NCBI RefSeq assembly: GCF_028737195.1
Contig: NZ_JAQZAJ010000005.1
Span: 1-64,000, forward strand
DNA from: Pseudovibrio exalbescens
Lineage (GTDB): Bacteria > Pseudomonadota > Alphaproteobacteria > Rhizobiales > Stappiaceae
Direction: 5' to 3'
DNA length: 64,000 bases
The notes under the pieces are model-generated. The model worked only from the letters and a program-made list of their open reading frames with translations. It was not told the DNA's origin and searched no databases. The stretch's first letter is position 1, and each line of letters opens with the position of its first letter. Shown here piece after piece: positions 19,495 through 27,129 of this stretch. The translations under genes were made by a program, and so were the position numbers.

Positions 19495-19896
19495 TCAGCT
19501 TTTTGTAGGCTTGGCCTCTTCGTAGAGGCGCTCCATGTGGCGGATGTTCCGGATCAGATCACTGCGAAAATTGGAGAGCTCGTCAATCTGATCGTCAACC
19601 TTCTTCAACTGCGCCTGCAGCATTTCAATGACGCGCTTCTTGCCGTCCAGCATGCCGTCTTCAGACTGGAAATACAGATCAATAACATCCGCGATTTCCT
19701 CAAGAGAGAGCCCGAGACGCTTCAAGGCTGCGATCTTTTCCAAGCGGAGCAGAGCCTCTTCCTCATACATCCGGTGGCTGCCGCCTTCGCGGGTCACCGG
19801 AAAGATGAGACCACGGTTCTCGTAGTAGTGAACCGTTCTGTGGCTTACACCTGCCCGCTTGGCGAGTTCGCCGATTTTCATGAGCTGAGTCGACAT
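19495..19896 (-). CDS. MerR-family transcriptional regulator
   Basis: 133 residues. Residues 6-75 form the MerR winged helix-turn-helix (KIGELAKRAGVSHRTVHYYE, then RLEKIAALKRLGLSLEEI), and the remainder is the antiparallel dimerisation coiled coil. The protein has no cysteine at all, which excludes the metal- and thiol-sensing branches (CueR, ZntR, SoxR) and points to an organic ligand or a partner protein. It has no separate effector-binding domain. The start at 19896 follows GGGAAGG; an internal ATG five codons on is possible. The gene sits between the transporter operon and the afsA-like operon, all on one strand, and its own promoter carries the shared motif, implying autoregulation. Confidence 0.9.
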   Translation of the reverse strand: MSTQLMKIGELAKRAGVSHRTVHYYENRGLIFPVTREGGSHRMYEEEALLRLEKIAALKRLGLSLEEIADVIDLYFQSEDGMLDGKKRVIEMLQAQLKKVDDQIDELSNFRSDLIRNIRHMERLYEEAKPTKS

Positions 19897-19906
19897 GCCT
19901 TCCCTT

Positions 19907-19948
19907 TCTAACGTAAGATGAAGATATGACTCCTCAGCTCGCTGTCAA
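19907..19948 (-). promoter_or_regulatory. merR promoter with shared operator motif
   Basis: Minus-strand reading: -35 TTGACA (19948-19943), a 16-bp spacer and -10 TATCTT (19926-19921). The operator-like motif TCTTCATCTTACGTTAGA occupies 19924-19907, overlapping the -10 and the expected start point. That position favours repression of merR by its own product. The core TCTTACGTTAGA is symmetric at ten of twelve positions. Confidence 0.55.
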
Positions 19949-19970
19949 TAGGACCAATCAGATTTAGTGG

Positions 19971-20483
19971 TCAAAGGTCCGTATCGCTGCCCTGAAGCGG
20001 TTGGTTCAGATAGGTCAAACTCATCAAGGAAACGATGACCAACGTCAGATGAACGCCTTGAATAGCCCCCTGCTTCATCCAGTAGCCAAACCAGAGCCCA
20101 CCGCACAAGAACACAAGCCACAGACCGAGGAACATCGAGAGCGCCAGGTTGACAGCGCGCAGGCAAGCTTCATCCCGCCCACCCTTCATGAACGCCCCGA
20201 TCATGTTGACAGCGGCCCACCACAACGCGGCGGCTGTGAGGACCTGCCAACAGATCACAATCCAGAGAACCGCCTGAGCAGGAACGCCGTTCCATGCTCG
20301 CCATTCCAGCCCATTCCCGAAAATGGGATCCTCAATGAGCAAGCGCATGGACAGCATGTTATCAAGGTGAATGAGGTTGGTCCCTGTGTCCGTTATGTTA
20401 TTCAAGACAGCGACGGTCATCCACGCGGCAAGGCCCGTAAGAAGAACGGCACGTGGCAGCAGTTGAGAACGCGTCCCAAACAT
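19971..20483 (-). CDS. DUF2165-type small integral membrane protein
   Basis: 170 residues with about four hydrophobic segments, resembling the DUF2165 family of predicted small integral membrane proteins of unknown function. The longer frame from 20507 is rejected because AAGGAGG lies seven bases before the ATG at 20483, and that ATG overlaps the stop of the upstream phosphatase gene by one base (TAATG). It is therefore the third gene of the afsA-like operon and is translationally coupled. An RWAxNG-like stretch (EWRAWNGVPAQA) lies in the predicted second loop. A role in handling a lipophilic product at the membrane is only a guess from context. Confidence 0.8.
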   Translation of the reverse strand: MFGTRSQLLPRAVLLTGLAAWMTVAVLNNITDTGTNLIHLDNMLSMRLLIEDPIFGNGLEWRAWNGVPAQAVLWIVICWQVLTAAALWWAAVNMIGAFMKGGRDEACLRAVNLALSMFLGLWLVFLCGGLWFGYWMKQGAIQGVHLTLVIVSLMSLTYLNQPLQGSDTDL

Positions 20484-21205
20484 TAAGCAACCTCCTTTGC
20501 AGGCCAATCGTTATCGATGAGTGTCCAATTGTGCTGACGGGCCAAGCGCTCGGACTCGGCGTTGCCGGTCAGCATCGCCCCGCTCCCAAGTAGTGAGATG
20601 AAGTCAGCATCCGATGGGTGGTCGCCAATGCCGAAGCACAACGCAGGATCCATGGCCCGCGCCGCCAGAAACTCGGTCACCGCTTCTTTTTTGCCATGAC
20701 CGATCATGCAACGCCCTGCGATTTCACCGGTGTAATGCCCCGATTCAGACAAAAAGAGCTTCGTCGCCAAAACATGCTTCACCTCAAGGTGCTCAGCAAG
20801 CGCCTCCAGGAAGTCACAGGCCGAGCCGGACACGAACACGGGTTCAACCCCCTTGTGCCGCAAGGCCTCCAATTGCGCGATCGTGTTTCGAATGAAGAAA
20901 CGCCGGTATCCGTCTTCTGCAATGCGGTCGCAAATATAGGAGCGCGCTGCAGCTGCAACTTCATTTCTGGGCAGCCCGGCAAGTCCCTTGTAAAAATGAC
21001 GATTTACTTCCGCCCGCTCACGACCCAGCGACCGAAGTTGATGCAGCTGCTCGATCAAACCGCTTGCATCAAGGTCTTTAAACCTTTCTCCAAGAACATG
21101 GAGAATGGTGAACATGGTCTTTTCAACGACAATGGTTTCGTCAACATCGAAGAAAGCATAGCCCGCAGGCTGAGCTTCAGAATTCACTGGTGCTGCCGAA
21201 GTCAT
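20483..21205 (-). CDS. HAD-superfamily (HAD-IB, SerB-like) phosphatase
   Basis: 240 residues. HAD motif I is FFDVDETI with catalytic Asp20 and Asp22, motif II is FVSGSA, motif III includes the Lys of GHGKKEAV, and motif IV is GIGDHPSDADF. The helical cap of roughly 60-110 residues between motifs I and II fits the HAD-IB group of phosphoserine-phosphatase-like enzymes. All catalytic residues are present. Its ATG overlaps the stop of the afsA-like gene (ATGA, 21205-21202), and its own stop overlaps the next start, so the trio is tightly coupled. Actinobacterial butyrolactone synthesis needs a phosphatase to remove the DHAP-derived phosphate after AfsA action. I infer that role here from position. 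Confidence 0.88.
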   Translation of the reverse strand: MTSAAPVNSEAQPAGYAFFDVDETIVVEKTMFTILHVLGERFKDLDASGLIEQLHQLRSLGRERAEVNRHFYKGLAGLPRNEVAAAARSYICDRIAEDGYRRFFIRNTIAQLEALRHKGVEPVFVSGSACDFLEALAEHLEVKHVLATKLFLSESGHYTGEIAGRCMIGHGKKEAVTEFLAARAMDPALCFGIGDHPSDADFISLLGSGAMLTGNAESERLARQHNWTLIDNDWPAKEVA

Positions 21206-21966
21206 CCTGCTTTCCTCTGAGTCAAGCCTTCTTCAACAATGGTGAGCTCAGCGTCTTCAGCCCGGCGCATGACAGATTCAACCGCCTTGCAGGCCAACTT
21301 TTCTTCCTTCGGCTTCAAGGATGCGGCTTCGAAAATAGTGTACTCAACATAGGTGCTCGCAACGCGGCCCTGCTCTTGAAACAGCTCGATGTGCGCGGAG
21401 AAGCTGGTCCGATCGCTGCGCGGCTGCTCGATGTTCGTCACCGACTGGCGGATGACGGTTGGGATCGGGAAGGCGAACTGTTCAAAGCGCGTATCCAGAC
21501 GATTGAAGACCACATAGCCCCCTTTTGGAACGCCCAGATGAGAATACTGAGTTTCGCCAACGGCGATGAACATCTGACGTGTAGCTTCAATCAGCAGCAT
21601 GCCTTGCAGATGCAAGCCTGTCAGGTGGTCAGACATGATCTCGTTGCGATCATCCATGAGCATGTCTGCTTCAAAGACGTTTTCCTCTACCTTACGCGGC
21701 ATGGAGATCAACTCGTTGACCGGGTCATGTTTGTGGCAGACAGAGCGCCCAGCCCGCAGGCCATCCTCTTCAAACACATGAACGTCTACACCGGTCGCTT
21801 GGCCCAACACCCGAATTACACGGGCATCTTCGTCGCGAACACCCTGACCAATAACAAATCCACCCTCAACACTCTTCTGAGCGAGACGCTCAATGGCGGC
21901 CTGTGCAGTGATGGCACCAGTCGCTTCCGCGAAATCTGTCAAACGATTCCCTACAATTAACTGCAT
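21202..21966 (-). CDS. AfsA-like (A-factor biosynthesis) hotdog-domain protein
   Basis: 254 residues. The middle region (about 75-210) resembles the AfsA hotdog domain: His-Asp-Pro near 80-82, MSDH at 111-114, and GMLLIEATRQ at 122-131, which closely parallels the DH...GMLLLEAARQ signature of Streptomyces AfsA/ScbA. The N-terminal 75 residues are different and I do not recognise them. Only one hotdog is clear, whereas actinobacterial AfsA has two, so it may dimerise. AfsA joins a beta-ketoacyl thioester to dihydroxyacetone phosphate, the first step to gamma-butyrolactone signals. ATG 21966 has AAGGAG upstream; the longer frame to 22005 lacks a good site. It is first in an operon with a HAD phosphatase and a DUF2165 protein, next to merR and an exporter. 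Activity is inferred. Confidence 0.75.
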   Translation of the reverse strand: MQLIVGNRLTDFAEATGAITAQAAIERLAQKSVEGGFVIGQGVRDEDARVIRVLGQATGVDVHVFEEDGLRAGRSVCHKHDPVNELISMPRKVEENVFEADMLMDDRNEIMSDHLTGLHLQGMLLIEATRQMFIAVGETQYSHLGVPKGGYVVFNRLDTRFEQFAFPIPTVIRQSVTNIEQPRSDRTSFSAHIELFQEQGRVASTYVEYTIFEAASLKPKEEKLACKAVESVMRRAEDAELTIVEEGLTQRKAG

Positions 21967-22001
21967 GTCATTCTCCTTAGGTTGGGAGGTGAAAAATACA
22001 A

Positions 22002-22019
22002 CCATACGTTAGGTGTAGA
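22002..22019 (-). promoter_or_regulatory. Shared MerR operator-like motif (afsA-like promoter)
   Basis: The minus strand reads TCTACACCTAACGTATGG, preceded directly by a -10-like CATAAT. It matches the transporter site at 14 of 18 positions, including all of TCTACAC and ACGTA. It lies 36 bp before the start codon at 21966. Confidence 0.6.
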
Positions 22020-22047
22020 TTATGACAGTTCATTATAGGTGTTTTTG

Positions 22048-22299
22048 CTACTTTAGATATACGTGGACGATGACATCGGCAGACTGTCCGGACTTGGCGC
22101 CACCAACAGGATACCAAATACCTTCAAATTTGAGGGCTTGTGCGGGCTTATGGCAACAAGGCCAACGTGACGGGGCAGAGGCCTCACAGCGCGCATCTGC
22201 AGCGCTCATTACCCAAAAGAATGAGTGGCTTAAGGACAAAACCATCCAGAATGTGGAAATCACACACACGAGAAGGATGACAAACAGACAATCCCGCAA
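22048..22299 (-). CDS. Possible small membrane-anchored protein (uncertain)
   Basis: An 83-residue frame with a TTG start has a hydrophobic N-terminal segment (about residues 4-30) followed by a Cys-rich soluble tail. GAGG lies a few bases upstream of the start. It lies on the same strand as, and directly upstream of, the afsA-like promoter. I cannot match it to a family, and a frame of this length could arise by chance. Confidence 0.22.
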   Translation of the reverse strand: MRDCLFVILLVCVISTFWMVLSLSHSFFWVMSAADARCEASAPSRWPCCHKPAQALKFEGIWYPVGGAKSGQSADVIVHVYLK

Positions 22300-22350
22300 T
22301 GCCTCATGTCATGAGACGCGGGAAACATGTAACTTTTCAAGGGAGAAAAA

Positions 22351-22426
22351 TGGTGCCCGGAGGCGGATTCGAACCACCGACACGCGGATTTTCAATCCGC
22401 TGCTCTACCAACTGAGCTATCCGGGC
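22351..22426 (-). tRNA. tRNA-Phe (GAA)
   Basis: 76 nt including an encoded CCA. The acceptor stem is GCCCGGA/TCCGGGC, the D arm is AGCTCAGTTGGTAGAGC, and the anticodon loop TTGAAAA gives GAA. The T arm has the canonical GGTTCGAATCC. It lies alone between the afsA-like promoter and the hydrolase gene. Confidence 0.97.
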
Positions 22427-22728
22427 TTTTGCTGGCCGGCTAATGTCCGTGCCGCGAAAGTGAGCGTGTTATAGAAAGGGATTTCGGTTCTGTCCAGCAC
22501 CTCTTGTCAGTTTTTCAACATTAAAGCTGAAGACGCGCTTTTTCCACACGTCTTGATGGCGACAAACAACCGGTTGCCGCTGCGTTTTTCGATTTACATC
22601 GATTTCACAGGAGGTTAGTTTGCGCCTTGTGCAGTCGTTAGAGTGCACCGGCAGCGGCACATCCCTCCCCTTTTTAGCTGATTTGATCAGCAACCCTTCC
22701 CCATACCCAATTTTTGAAAGGCGACCTT

Positions 22729-23583
22729 ATGCAGGTTTCCAACGTGTTCCGTCGTGACGGATTTGAGTTCTCCGTTAAATCTGAAGGCACAGGCCCAAAC
22801 CTTCTCGTGATTGGCAGCAGTGCTTATTATGACCGTGTGTTCTCAAGGTGTTTGCGCTCGACCTTCCGCCTGCACCTTGTCGACCACCGAGGCTTCGCGC
22901 CCTCCAGCCGCCCGGTGACACTGGAAGACGCCGCGCTTGAGGTGATCAGCGCGGACATTGACTGGCTGCGGGCAGAACTTGGGCTGGAACACACCTTTGT
23001 TCTTGGCCACTCCGGTCACGGCTATATGGCACTTGACTACGCCCGCCGCTATCCCGGCCCTGTGCAAGGGCTCGTTCTGGCTGGTCTTTCTCCAGACCTT
23101 GGCACGGCTCATCAGGCAGAAGCCGAAGCCAGGTTTGCCGCAGAAGCAAGTGAAGAGCGCAAAGCCCAGTTCGGCAAGGAAATTGCGCAGCTTGGTGCCA
23201 TGATCGAGAACGACCCGGCGCGCAAGTTTGCTCACATTTGCTGCGCTTTGCAGGCGCGCCGATGGGCTGACCCCACTTATGATGAGAGCTGGCTGTGGGA
23301 GGGCTTGACCATGCACACCCCGCTTTTTGATGCGCTCTGGGGCGATGTCTTCGCCAATTTCGACATGGCTGACGCTGCGGGGCAGATCACATGCCCGGTT
23401 CTGCTGGTGATGGGCAAGAAGGACTTCAGCGTGGCACCCACGCGGTGCTGGGAACCCGTGTCAGACCACTTTGCCAACTTGACCATCAAGGAACTGGCTG
23501 AAAGTGGCCACACGCCCATGCTGGAACAGCCAGCGGAGTTTGATCAGCTACTTGCAGACTGGGCCCGTTCCACCAGCAGTTGA
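22729..23583 (+). CDS. Alpha/beta-fold hydrolase
   Basis: 284 residues with a typical alpha/beta-hydrolase layout: an oxyanion-side segment VIGSSAYYDR near 27-36, nucleophile Ser95 in VLGHSGHGYM, an acid in VMGKKDFSVAP and a catalytic His in AESGHTPMLEQP. No signal peptide is seen, so it is cytosolic. It resembles proline iminopeptidase-like and general esterase members, but the substrate is not predictable. ATG 22729 with AAAGG upstream is preferred over the TTG at 22714. Its stop faces the stop of the acetoacetate-decarboxylase-like gene two bases away, so the pair is convergent and not an operon. Confidence 0.88.
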   Translation: MQVSNVFRRDGFEFSVKSEGTGPNLLVIGSSAYYDRVFSRCLRSTFRLHLVDHRGFAPSSRPVTLEDAALEVISADIDWLRAELGLEHTFVLGHSGHGYMALDYARRYPGPVQGLVLAGLSPDLGTAHQAEAEARFAAEASEERKAQFGKEIAQLGAMIENDPARKFAHICCALQARRWADPTYDESWLWEGLTMHTPLFDALWGDVFANFDMADAAGQITCPVLLVMGKKDFSVAPTRCWEPVSDHFANLTIKELAESGHTPMLEQPAEFDQLLADWARSTSS

Positions 23584-23585
23584 AG

Positions 23586-24353
23586 CTACTTGAGATAGTC
23601 GTGCAAGACACGGCCATAGGGCAAGGTGAGGTCTGTAATGAAGTGCAGACCTCCCACCACCTTTTTCACCGGCAAGCTGGCGAGCGGCGCATTGGCATGG
23701 TGAAAGAGCTGCAAACCGGCAGGGCCAGACCATGCGCCCTTCACCGTGATGTCGGCAACCTCATAGGCCACGAGCTGAGCAATGGCGAGCGAGCCATCAA
23801 CATCCGGGATGATCTTCAGGTTTACCTGGGTTTTCTGCAGCTTCTTCAAGATCGCATCCGGGTGGCATTTGGTGCCATGCTCCACATCATAAAGCAGATG
23901 CTGATACTTGTAGCCCATGGTGCCAATGGCGATGGTGGTGCCATCAAACTCCAAATGACCGGTCAGCGTTGCCCCTTCGACGAACAATCTGGGATAGCCA
24001 AGTTTTTTCGGAAAACCCCAAATCTCGCGCCCGCCGTAAATGGGCGGTGAGCAGTCCAAGAACATCTGCTGAGTGAAGTTGACGGGATGATCGCCAAACC
24101 TGGCCGGGATAACCAACCCCGCCTCGGTGTAGTCACCAAACCCGGCGGAATCCGGCATACGGATGGTTTCGAACATCACCGTATTGGAGCCATCCGGCTC
24201 CAGCGGCTCTGGCAACGCCTCGCGAATGGCATCCGGATCGCTCTCGTAGATGATGGTCAGAAACTCGCGATTGATAAAGCGGTACGGCCCCTTGGGATAG
24301 GCGGGAGCCGCGATGGGCATGGAGGCTTGTTTCAGAATGTCTTCAGCGTTCAT
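23586..24353 (-). CDS. Acetoacetate decarboxylase family protein
   Basis: 255 residues, the usual length for the ADC family. The Schiff-base lysine region is present as REIWGFPKKLG, matching the paired-Lys motif of clostridial acetoacetate decarboxylase, preceded by the conserved NFTQQMFLD strand. The start at 24353 (MNAEDILKQ) is chosen over the frame's earlier codon because it has AGAGGG upstream and fits family length. True ADC forms acetone and CO2 from acetoacetate, but many ADC-fold proteins act on other beta-keto acids or aldehydes, so the exact substrate is open. No acetoacetyl-CoA transferase lies beside it. Confidence 0.88.
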   Translation of the reverse strand: MNAEDILKQASMPIAAPAYPKGPYRFINREFLTIIYESDPDAIREALPEPLEPDGSNTVMFETIRMPDSAGFGDYTEAGLVIPARFGDHPVNFTQQMFLDCSPPIYGGREIWGFPKKLGYPRLFVEGATLTGHLEFDGTTIAIGTMGYKYQHLLYDVEHGTKCHPDAILKKLQKTQVNLKIIPDVDGSLAIAQLVAYEVADITVKGAWSGPAGLQLFHHANAPLASLPVKKVVGGLHFITDLTLPYGRVLHDYLK

Positions 24354-24526
24354 GAGCGCGCCCTCTTGCAATGTGGCCGGGGTTATGGCGCGCACACCTT
24401 ACACGGCGGCCAGAAGAACCGGCTCCCTGCAATTTGGGAGCATCTTGAGGTTAGGTTGCTCAATCCTGAATGAGGCGGGAGAACCGGCAAGCGCGATGAC
24501 GCCTCGCGCTCCGCTGGTCTGCCTAC

Positions 24527-24555
24527 AAAAAAGGCGAGCCTGAGCCCGCCTTTTC
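24527..24555. terminator. Rho-independent terminator, usable in both directions
   Basis: GGCG-A-GC...GC-C-CGCC forms a stem flanked by six A and four T. It lies just downstream of the 5'-nucleotidase stop at 24574. Confidence 0.75.
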
Positions 24556-24573
24556 TGGTTCATTTGAACATGC

Positions 24574-26187
24574 TTACTTCACCTGGGTGATGCGGCCGTC
24601 AGTGAAAGGCTTGTAGTCGCCGTTTGCTGCCAGATAGTCAGCAACAACGATTTCAAGACCTGGACCGTAGTCGTAGGCGTTCAGGCCATGCTCCGCGAAG
24701 ACCTTGTAGCCATCACCGCCACCACGCATGTAGTTGTTGGTTGCAACGCCGTAGACCTTGTCCATGTCGAGCGCAGAACCGTCCGCCATCTCGATGGAGA
24801 CAATGCGCTCACCAGCTGGCTTGGATGGATCGAAGCTGTACTTGATGCCAGCAACCTGCGGGAAGCGACCTGCGCCCTCTTCCAGTTTAGAGACGCCGTT
24901 TTCCAGCGCATCCTTGATGTAGGATCCTTTGAGCTGGAAGGTTGCCAGCGTGTTCTGGAACGGCAGAACGGTGAGAACTTCGCCCATGGTGACTTCGCCA
25001 GCGTCGATGGAGGCGCGCAGACCGCCACCGTTCTGAATGACGATTTCAACGCCCTGATCCTTCACACGGTCAAGGATCGCGTCGGCCACAAGGTTGCCCA
25101 TTGAACATTCGCCGGCGCGGCAGGAGCCACGGTCGCCGTCGATGAGTTCGGAAGTAGAACCGATGACCTTGGACTTCAGCTCTTCAATAGGCGCTGCCAG
25201 CTCTTCAACGCGGGCCTGGAAGGTTTCATCCGGAGCAACAGAAGCATCGAGAAGGATTGGCTCACCTTCTGCCTTGATGACATTGCCTTCATCATCCCAA
25301 GTTACTTCGATTTCGCCAAGGAACTTGCCGTAGGCATATGCCTGAACGATTGGCACTTCAACGCCTTCCGGGTTCTTTACGAGAACCGGATAAGGGCCTT
25401 CTGCACGTTCCTGCGTGTTGGACAGAAGCGTGTGAGAGTGGCCACCCACGATGATGTCGATGCCCGGAACAGCCGCCGCAATCTGCTTGTCGCGGGTCAG
25501 GCCTTCGTGGGTGAGCGCGATGATCTTGTTGACGCCAGCGGCTTCAAGCGCTTCAACGGCACCCTTCAGGTAGTCTTCCGCCATGATGAAGCGTACGCCT
25601 TCACCCGGAGAAGAGGTCTCGCTGGTGTCTTCAGCCAGAGCAGAAACAATGCCGATTTTCTCACCGCCCTTTTCAAGGATCAGGATGCCTGGCACCTTGC
25701 CCTTGAGAAGCGGCTCGTTATTGACGTCAATGTTGCCCGACAGGACCGGGAAGTTTGCCGCATCGATGAACTTGGCCAGTGCTGCAGGACCATCGTCAAA
25801 CTCGTGGTTACCCACTGCCATGGCATCAATGCTGAGGCCGTTCATGAACTCAACGGCTGCCTCACCCTTGTAGGTGGTGTAGAACAGTGAGCCTTGGAAC
25901 TGGTCACCAGCGTCGAGCGTAACGAAGTTCTTGCCTTCGCCCTCAAGCGCGGTGCGGCGCTGATCAAGCATTGTCTTGATGCGCGCGATGCCACCGAAGC
26001 ACTTGCCTTCGGCTTCGTCTTCAGCGCCGCAGGTTGAATCGTACTTATTGATCGATTCAATGCGCGAATGAAGATCGTTGAGGTGCAGGATGGACAGAGA
26101 ATAATCTGCCAGCGCTGTGCCGGTCAGCCCAACCGTCAGTGCAAGAGCAGGTACGCCGCCCAAAAGAACTTTCTTAAGATTACGCAT
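24574..26187 (-). CDS. Periplasmic 5'-nucleotidase / metallophosphatase (UshA/YfkN family)
   Basis: 537 residues. A signal peptide (LLGGVPALALTVGLTGTALA, cleaved near residue 27) directs it to the periplasm. The N-terminal metallophosphatase domain holds the two-metal ligands: LHLNDLHSR, GNHEFDDG and VVGGHSHTLL. The C-terminal nucleotidase domain holds NLVADAI, QNGGGLRASI and PFQNTL, which shape the substrate pocket. The family removes phosphate from extracellular nucleotides (UshA) or 2',3'-cyclic nucleotides, for nucleoside and phosphate salvage. A Cys pair in the GSCRAGECSMG linker could form a disulfide. It stands alone, with a terminator downstream and an 8-bp inverted repeat just upstream of the start. 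Confidence 0.93.
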   Translation of the reverse strand: MRNLKKVLLGGVPALALTVGLTGTALADYSLSILHLNDLHSRIESINKYDSTCGAEDEAEGKCFGGIARIKTMLDQRRTALEGEGKNFVTLDAGDQFQGSLFYTTYKGEAAVEFMNGLSIDAMAVGNHEFDDGPAALAKFIDAANFPVLSGNIDVNNEPLLKGKVPGILILEKGGEKIGIVSALAEDTSETSSPGEGVRFIMAEDYLKGAVEALEAAGVNKIIALTHEGLTRDKQIAAAVPGIDIIVGGHSHTLLSNTQERAEGPYPVLVKNPEGVEVPIVQAYAYGKFLGEIEVTWDDEGNVIKAEGEPILLDASVAPDETFQARVEELAAPIEELKSKVIGSTSELIDGDRGSCRAGECSMGNLVADAILDRVKDQGVEIVIQNGGGLRASIDAGEVTMGEVLTVLPFQNTLATFQLKGSYIKDALENGVSKLEEGAGRFPQVAGIKYSFDPSKPAGERIVSIEMADGSALDMDKVYGVATNNYMRGGGDGYKVFAEHGLNAYDYGPGLEIVVADYLAANGDYKPFTDGRITQVK

Positions 26188-26210
26188 AAAAAACCCCCAT
26201 CTACTTTACG

Positions 26211-26245
26211 GCCACGCAGGGTTTTGCGCCGAGGCAGTGCGTGGC
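26211..26245. promoter_or_regulatory. Inverted repeat in leader of the 5'-nucleotidase gene
   Basis: GCCACGCA at 26211-26218 and TGCGTGGC at 26238-26245 are exact reverse complements 19 bp apart. They end 24 bp before the start codon, followed by a G5T6 stretch directly at the ATG. It could be a leader hairpin or an operator, and sequence alone does not decide. Confidence 0.35.
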
Positions 26246-26381
26246 TCTTAAAGATGCGGGGGTATCTTGTTGAAAGTTGATGAAGGGAACAAGACACGGT
26301 TACGTTGCAAAGCGCCTTGTCACCGCTTAAATCCGGTTAACCGACACACCAAAACGCATCCAGTGCGCATAGTGAGCGCGA

Positions 26382-26582
26382 CTAGTGACGCAACTGAGGT
26401 GGTATATCCGATTCCAACTCATCAAGATCTGGCTCCTGCTCCACCGCGGGAATCGAATAACGATCCGACAACCATCGATTGAGATCCACCTTTTGGCATC
26501 GGGCCGAACAAAACGGCGCGAACTCTTCTTGAGCAGCCTTCTCACAGATGGGGCATTCTTTGGAAGTGTGTTTCGTTGCCAT
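26382..26582 (-). CDS. yacG: DNA gyrase inhibitor YacG, zinc-binding
   Basis: 66 residues. The zinc knuckle is CPIC near the N-terminus and CSARC about thirteen residues later, followed by the family hallmark KVDLNRWLSDRYSIP. The acidic C-terminal tail is typical. YacG binds gyrase GyrB and inhibits its activity in E. coli. The start at 26582 has GAGGAGAGG upstream and is preferred over the frame start at 26606. In many alphaproteobacteria yacG follows maf directly; here a 119-aa gene on the other strand has been placed between them. Confidence 0.93.
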   Translation of the reverse strand: MATKHTSKECPICEKAAQEEFAPFCSARCQKVDLNRWLSDRYSIPAVEQEPDLDELESDIPPQLRH

Positions 26583-26769
26583 AACCCTCTCCTCAGATTG
26601 GCTCATTTGCTTCCGGTAGACAGGTTGTTTAACCTCTCAGCGAGTAAAGAGATAGGTCAAGCCGTCACGGTGCCCACAGAACGAAAGCTTAAGTGGGACA
26701 AACATGAAGACAAGTGCGGGACGACGCGGTTTTGAGGGGCCAGTACCGCGTAGGAGTTGGGAGTTGCCT

Positions 26770-27129
26770 ATGACCTCTGAGATTTCCTGGATACTGACCA
26801 GTCGCGTAACCACGACCGACCCTTCAGCCTTTGAAGGGCTGATGCAAGAAATGTGTGGTGCCTACAAGGAGAACCTGCCCGGCACACTCGCCATGATCTG
26901 GTATCTGTCGGAAGATAGCCAAACATGCCAACTGTTTGTTACCGTCGATCGCAATGAGACCGCCCTGATTTACCACGAGCGCTTTCTGACCCACTTCAAA
27001 GCACGGTTCGAGGCTTTGATGATCCCTGAAGCCATGGTGGTTTATGGGGACGCGTCAACAGACTTGAAAGCCATGCTTTCAAGCTACGACGCAACCTATG
27101 TCAAAACGGTGGGTGGTTTTGTGCGTTAA
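26770..27129 (+). CDS. Small conserved protein, possibly dimeric alpha/beta-barrel
   Basis: 119 residues starting [13 protein letters not shown]. Size and the alternating strand/helix pattern suggest a ferredoxin-like dimeric alpha/beta-barrel of the antibiotic-biosynthesis-monooxygenase type, but no catalytic signature confirms this. ATG 26770 has GGGAG upstream; the longer frame from 26704 looks artefactual. Its stop overlaps the stop of maf on the opposite strand: both use the TTAA at 27126-27129. It interrupts the usual maf-yacG neighbourhood, which suggests insertion into a conserved cluster. Confidence 0.6.
   Translation: MTSEISWILTSRVTTTDPSAFEGLMQEMCGAYKENLPGTLAMIWYLSEDSQTCQLFVTVDRNETALIYHERFLTHFKARFEALMIPEAMVVYGDASTDLKAMLSSYDATYVKTVGGFVR

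Noticed and set aside
22022-22474. 150-codon plus-strand frame
   Set aside because: It runs through the tRNA-Phe gene in antisense; the conserved-looking segment is translated tRNA.
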